DNA of 64,000 nt from Sphingobium terrigena (lineage in GTDB: Bacteria > Pseudomonadota > Alphaproteobacteria > Sphingomonadales > Sphingomonadaceae), in assembly GCF_003591655.1 (NCBI RefSeq), contig NZ_QVRA01000002.1, positions 62,001-126,000 on the forward strand, read 5' to 3'. Position numbers and translations under genes: made by a program. The notes under the pieces were generated by a model that was not told where the DNA came from, did no database searches, and saw only the letters and a list, made by a program, of their open reading frames with translations. Every line of letters starts with the position of its first letter. Within the stretch, counting starts at the first letter, position 1. Shown here piece by piece: positions 61,967 to 64,000 of the stretch.

Positions 61967-62115
61967 CAGCGGCCCTTTCCGATCAGTTTTTCAGCCACGA
62001 AATAGACAATGACGGCCAGTCCCAGCCCGATGACCAGACCCAGCACCGCCCCGATAATCTTGAGCGCGATCACGAAGATGATCAGCCCCAGGATGATGGC
62101 GATCAGGGCGCTCAT
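61966..62115 (-). CDS. 49-residue membrane protein coupled to nuoF
   Basis: The small gene reads [19 protein letters not shown]..., ending [10 protein letters not shown]. Nearly the whole protein is hydrophobic, enough for one long or two short membrane helices joined at Gly-rich turns. Its stop shares a base with the nuoF start (TGATG), the same tight coupling used by core nuo genes, which argues that it is real. It has no nuo homologue I know. It could be a small accessory or assembly factor of complex I. Confidence 0.65.
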   Translation of the reverse strand: MSALIAIILGLIIFVIALKIIGAVLGLVIGLGLAVIVYFVAEKLIGKGR

Positions 62116-62143
62116 GCGGCGGCGCTCCCCATCAACCCACACC

Positions 62144-62295
62144 CGTCATGCTGAACTTGTTTCAGCATCCATCGTGGTTCAGGCGCAGTTTTGGCCGCCG
62201 AGGCGGTTCGCACGCCGAAAACGCGACCCTTCTGTGCCACCCTCAGTGAAGGCGCGCGGGGCGAAATGGATCCTGAAACAAGTTCAGGATGACGG
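62144..62295. repeat. Palindromic repeat between nuoE and the small membrane gene
   Basis: CGTCATGCTGAACTTGTTTC (from 62144) and GAAACAAGTTCAGGATGACG (ending near 62294) are complementary outer arms. The centre is unrelated sequence of about 90 bp. A fifth repeat family (translated type RHPELVSGS). Confidence 0.87.
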
Positions 62296-62314
62296 AGGAA
62301 GAGAGAATGGCGCT

Positions 62315-62983
62315 TCACGCCCACGCCCCCCGATAATCATGATTGCCCTCGACCATCTCTTTCAGCGTCGTCGGGCCACCCTCCGGGCAGCTCGTCTGCC
62401 GATCGATCTGCGGCCCGATCTTGGGCTGGCCACCCGCCGCCAGCGTTTCCAGCACCGCGCTCATGCTGTCATAGGTCAGATCCTCGAAATTATCATCGTT
62501 GATCTGCACCATCGGCGCATTGGCACAGGCGCCCAGGCATTCGACTTCGGTCAGCGTGAACAGGCCGTCGGGCGTCGTCGCGCCCTTAACCAGACCCTTG
62601 TTCTTGCAGGCCGCGAACACATCGTCGGAGCCGCGCAACATGCAGGGCGTCGTGCCGCACACCTGCACATGATAGCGGCCAACCGGCGCCAGATTATACA
62701 TGGTGTAGAAGGTCGCGACCTCATAGACGCGCATATAGGGCATATCGAGCTGATCGCCGATATATTCCATCACCGGCACGGGCAGCCACCCCTGCGTCTG
62801 CGTCTCCGCCCCCACCTGCCGCTGGGCGAGGTCGAGCAGCGGCATGACCGCAGACTGCTGGCGACCGGCGGGATAGCGGGCGATGATGGTTTTCACCTGT
62901 TCGGCATTTTCCGCCGTCCACGCGAAATTGCCCCAGCGCGCGCGGGTTTCGGCTTCATCGGGGATATGGGGTGCGTCAGCCAT
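62315..62983 (-). CDS. nuoE: NADH-quinone oxidoreductase subunit E
   Basis: A 222-residue thioredoxin-fold 2Fe-2S subunit (cluster N1a). Cys ligands: CGTTPC near 100-105 and CLGACANAP near 140-148. N-terminal helical bundle (AEQVKTIIARYPAGRQQSAVMPLLDLAQRQ). The first 8 bp overlap the end of the upstream 96-residue gene. Confidence 0.95.
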   Translation of the reverse strand: MADAPHIPDEAETRARWGNFAWTAENAEQVKTIIARYPAGRQQSAVMPLLDLAQRQVGAETQTQGWLPVPVMEYIGDQLDMPYMRVYEVATFYTMYNLAPVGRYHVQVCGTTPCMLRGSDDVFAACKNKGLVKGATTPDGLFTLTEVECLGACANAPMVQINDDNFEDLTYDSMSAVLETLAAGGQPKIGPQIDRQTSCPEGGPTTLKEMVEGNHDYRGAWA

Positions 62984-63266
62984 TCAGAACTTCCAACCGC
63001 TTACGATACAGCGCCGACTGGCCACCGATCACCTGAGCCTTACGAATAGTGCGACGAGCCAAACCCGCCGCCAACAATACAATTCCTACTGCCAACCAAG
63101 CATACGCCCGGACATCCGTAGCAACGGCATCAAACCTCAGCATGAATGCCAAGGCATTGGGCAGAATCCAGAAAACGCCCCAGACGATTAGCGCCCACTC
63201 AACCAACGGGTTAATGGGACGATTCTGGTATCGCCAATAGGCGTATTTCCAGAACGCCTTCCTCAC
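62976..63266 (-). CDS. 96-residue membrane protein between nuoD and nuoE
   Basis: A small protein with two membrane helices ([21 protein letters not shown] near 21-41 and [19 protein letters not shown] near 53-71) and a basic N-terminus ([17 protein letters not shown]). It overlaps nuoD by 4 bp and nuoE by 8 bp, so it is embedded in the operon. Its G+C content and codon use look lower and less biased than the flanking nuo genes (many ACG/ATA/CAA-type third positions), which may mean later arrival. No known complex I subunit matches; function unknown. Confidence 0.65.
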   Translation of the reverse strand: MRKAFWKYAYWRYQNRPINPLVEWALIVWGVFWILPNALAFMLRFDAVATDVRAYAWLAVGIVLLAAGLARRTIRKAQVIGGQSALYRKRLEVLNG

Positions 63267-64000
63267 CGGTCACACTCCCCAAACACGATGTCCATCGAGC
63301 CAAGCACCGCCGTGACGTCGGCCAGCATATGGCCCTTCATCATGAAGTCCATCGCCTGCAAATGGCTGAACGCGGTCGGACGGATCTTGCAACGGTAGGG
63401 TTTGTTGCTGCCGTCCGCGACCAGATAGACGCCGAATTCGCCCTTGGGGCTTTCGGTCGCGACATAGACTTCGCCGGCGGGCACATGAAAGCCCTCGGTA
63501 TAGAGCTTGAAGTGGTGGATCAGCGCTTCCATCGAGCGCTTCATTTCGCCGCGCTTGGGCGGCACCACCTTGCGGTCAAAGCTGGCGATTGGCCCTTCGG
63601 GCATGTCGTTCAGGCACTGTTTCATGATCCGCACCGACTGACGGACCTCCTCCACGCGCACCATGAAGCGATCATAGCAGTCATATTGGGTGCCGACCGG
63701 CACGTCGAAATCGACCCGGTCATAGACGTCGTAGGGCTGCGCCTTGCGAATGTCCCACGCAATGCCGGAGCCGCGCAGCATCGGGCCGGAAAAACCCCAT
63801 TTCAGCGCATCTTCCTTGGACACGATCGCGATATCGACATTGCGCTGCTTGAAGATACGGTTGTCTGCGACAAGGCTGATCGCATCCTCGAACAGGCGCG
63901 GCAAACGACCATCGAGCCAGTCGGCAATGTCGGTGAGCAGCTTGAGCGGCACATCCTGATGCACGCCGCCAGGCCGGAAATAGGCGCTGTGCATCCGCGC
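63263..64000 (-). CDS. nuoD: NADH-quinone oxidoreductase subunit D (partial)
   Basis: The C-terminal 245 residues are visible; the start lies beyond the right edge. The 49-kDa subunit forms the quinone pocket with NuoB. Visible: [79 protein letters not shown] region, and the end [13 protein letters not shown]. The stop overlaps the start of the 96-residue gene by 4 bp. Confidence 0.97.
   Translation of the reverse strand, partial: ARMHSAYFRPGGVHQDVPLKLLTDIADWLDGRLPRLFEDAISLVADNRIFKQRNVDIAIVSKEDALKWGFSGPMLRGSGIAWDIRKAQPYDVYDRVDFDVPVGTQYDCYDRFMVRVEEVRQSVRIMKQCLNDMPEGPIASFDRKVVPPKRGEMKRSMEALIHHFKLYTEGFHVPAGEVYVATESPKGEFGVYLVADGSNKPYRCKIRPTAFSHLQAMDFMMKGHMLADVTAVLGSMDIVFGECDR

Overview
The window is high-G+C alphaproteobacterial DNA, most probably from a sphingomonad (Sphingobium/Sphingomonas-like). 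Four things point there: a circularly permuted two-piece tmRNA gene with tag ANDNEALAIAA, LexA boxes of the alphaproteobacterial type GTTC-N7-GTTC, an EcfG-like GGAAC-N17-GGTT promoter, and many gene junctions with 4-bp ATGA/GTGA overlaps. LAYOUT. 1-4.4 kb: end of a LOTUS/OST-HTH protein, a repeat, a candidate small RNA, the ribosomal ABC-F factor EttA, a secreted M28 peptidase, a tiny Asn/Ala-rich lipoprotein, a 25-residue membrane peptide and tRNA-Pro(TGG). 4.4-10.3 kb: the damage-inducible mutasome imuA-imuB-dnaE2 behind a LexA box. 10.3-22.6 kb: a complete type II secretion (T2SS) operon, gspC-D-E-F-G-H-I-J-K-L-M-N-O, all on the minus strand. 22.7-28.6 kb: a prolyl-hydroxylase-like 2OG-Fe(II) oxygenase, a TonB-dependent receptor, a Cys-rich surface-type lipoprotein and a small periplasmic protein. 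Three PhoB-like boxes made of 6-mers spaced 11 bp apart precede gspC, the lipoprotein gene and the small periplasmic gene. 28.9-29.2 kb: ssrA. 29.3-35.5 kb: an NRDE/TANGO2 protein, trpG, the overlapping chain trpD-trpC-moaC-moeA, and lexA with its own LexA box. 35.5-40.4 kb: comEC, gltX and gltA. 40.4-47.3 kb: a poorly characterised stretch with a kinase-like protein lacking the phospho-acceptor His, an unknown helical protein, a nucleotidyltransferase/membrane fusion, an HPt-like protein also lacking its His, and an 890-residue coiled-coil membrane protein. 47.4-64 kb: DUF1467, RNase J, coaX, birA and the nuo operon (nuoN back to nuoD, cut by the window edge), with two small membrane-protein genes between nuoD, nuoE and nuoF. 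HOW IT FITS TOGETHER. The most coherent unusual system is the 10.3-28.6 kb block. It looks like a phosphate-starvation unit in which PhoB would switch on the T2SS together with a lipoprotein and a TonB-dependent receptor. The lipoprotein could be a T2SS substrate that feeds the receptor at the cell surface. The gsp operon runs without a visible terminator into the LexA-controlled mutasome. Dispersed palindromic repeats occupy most of the non-overlapping junctions inside the gsp and nuo operons, including a position directly before each of the four minor/major pseudopilin genes gspG, H, I and J.
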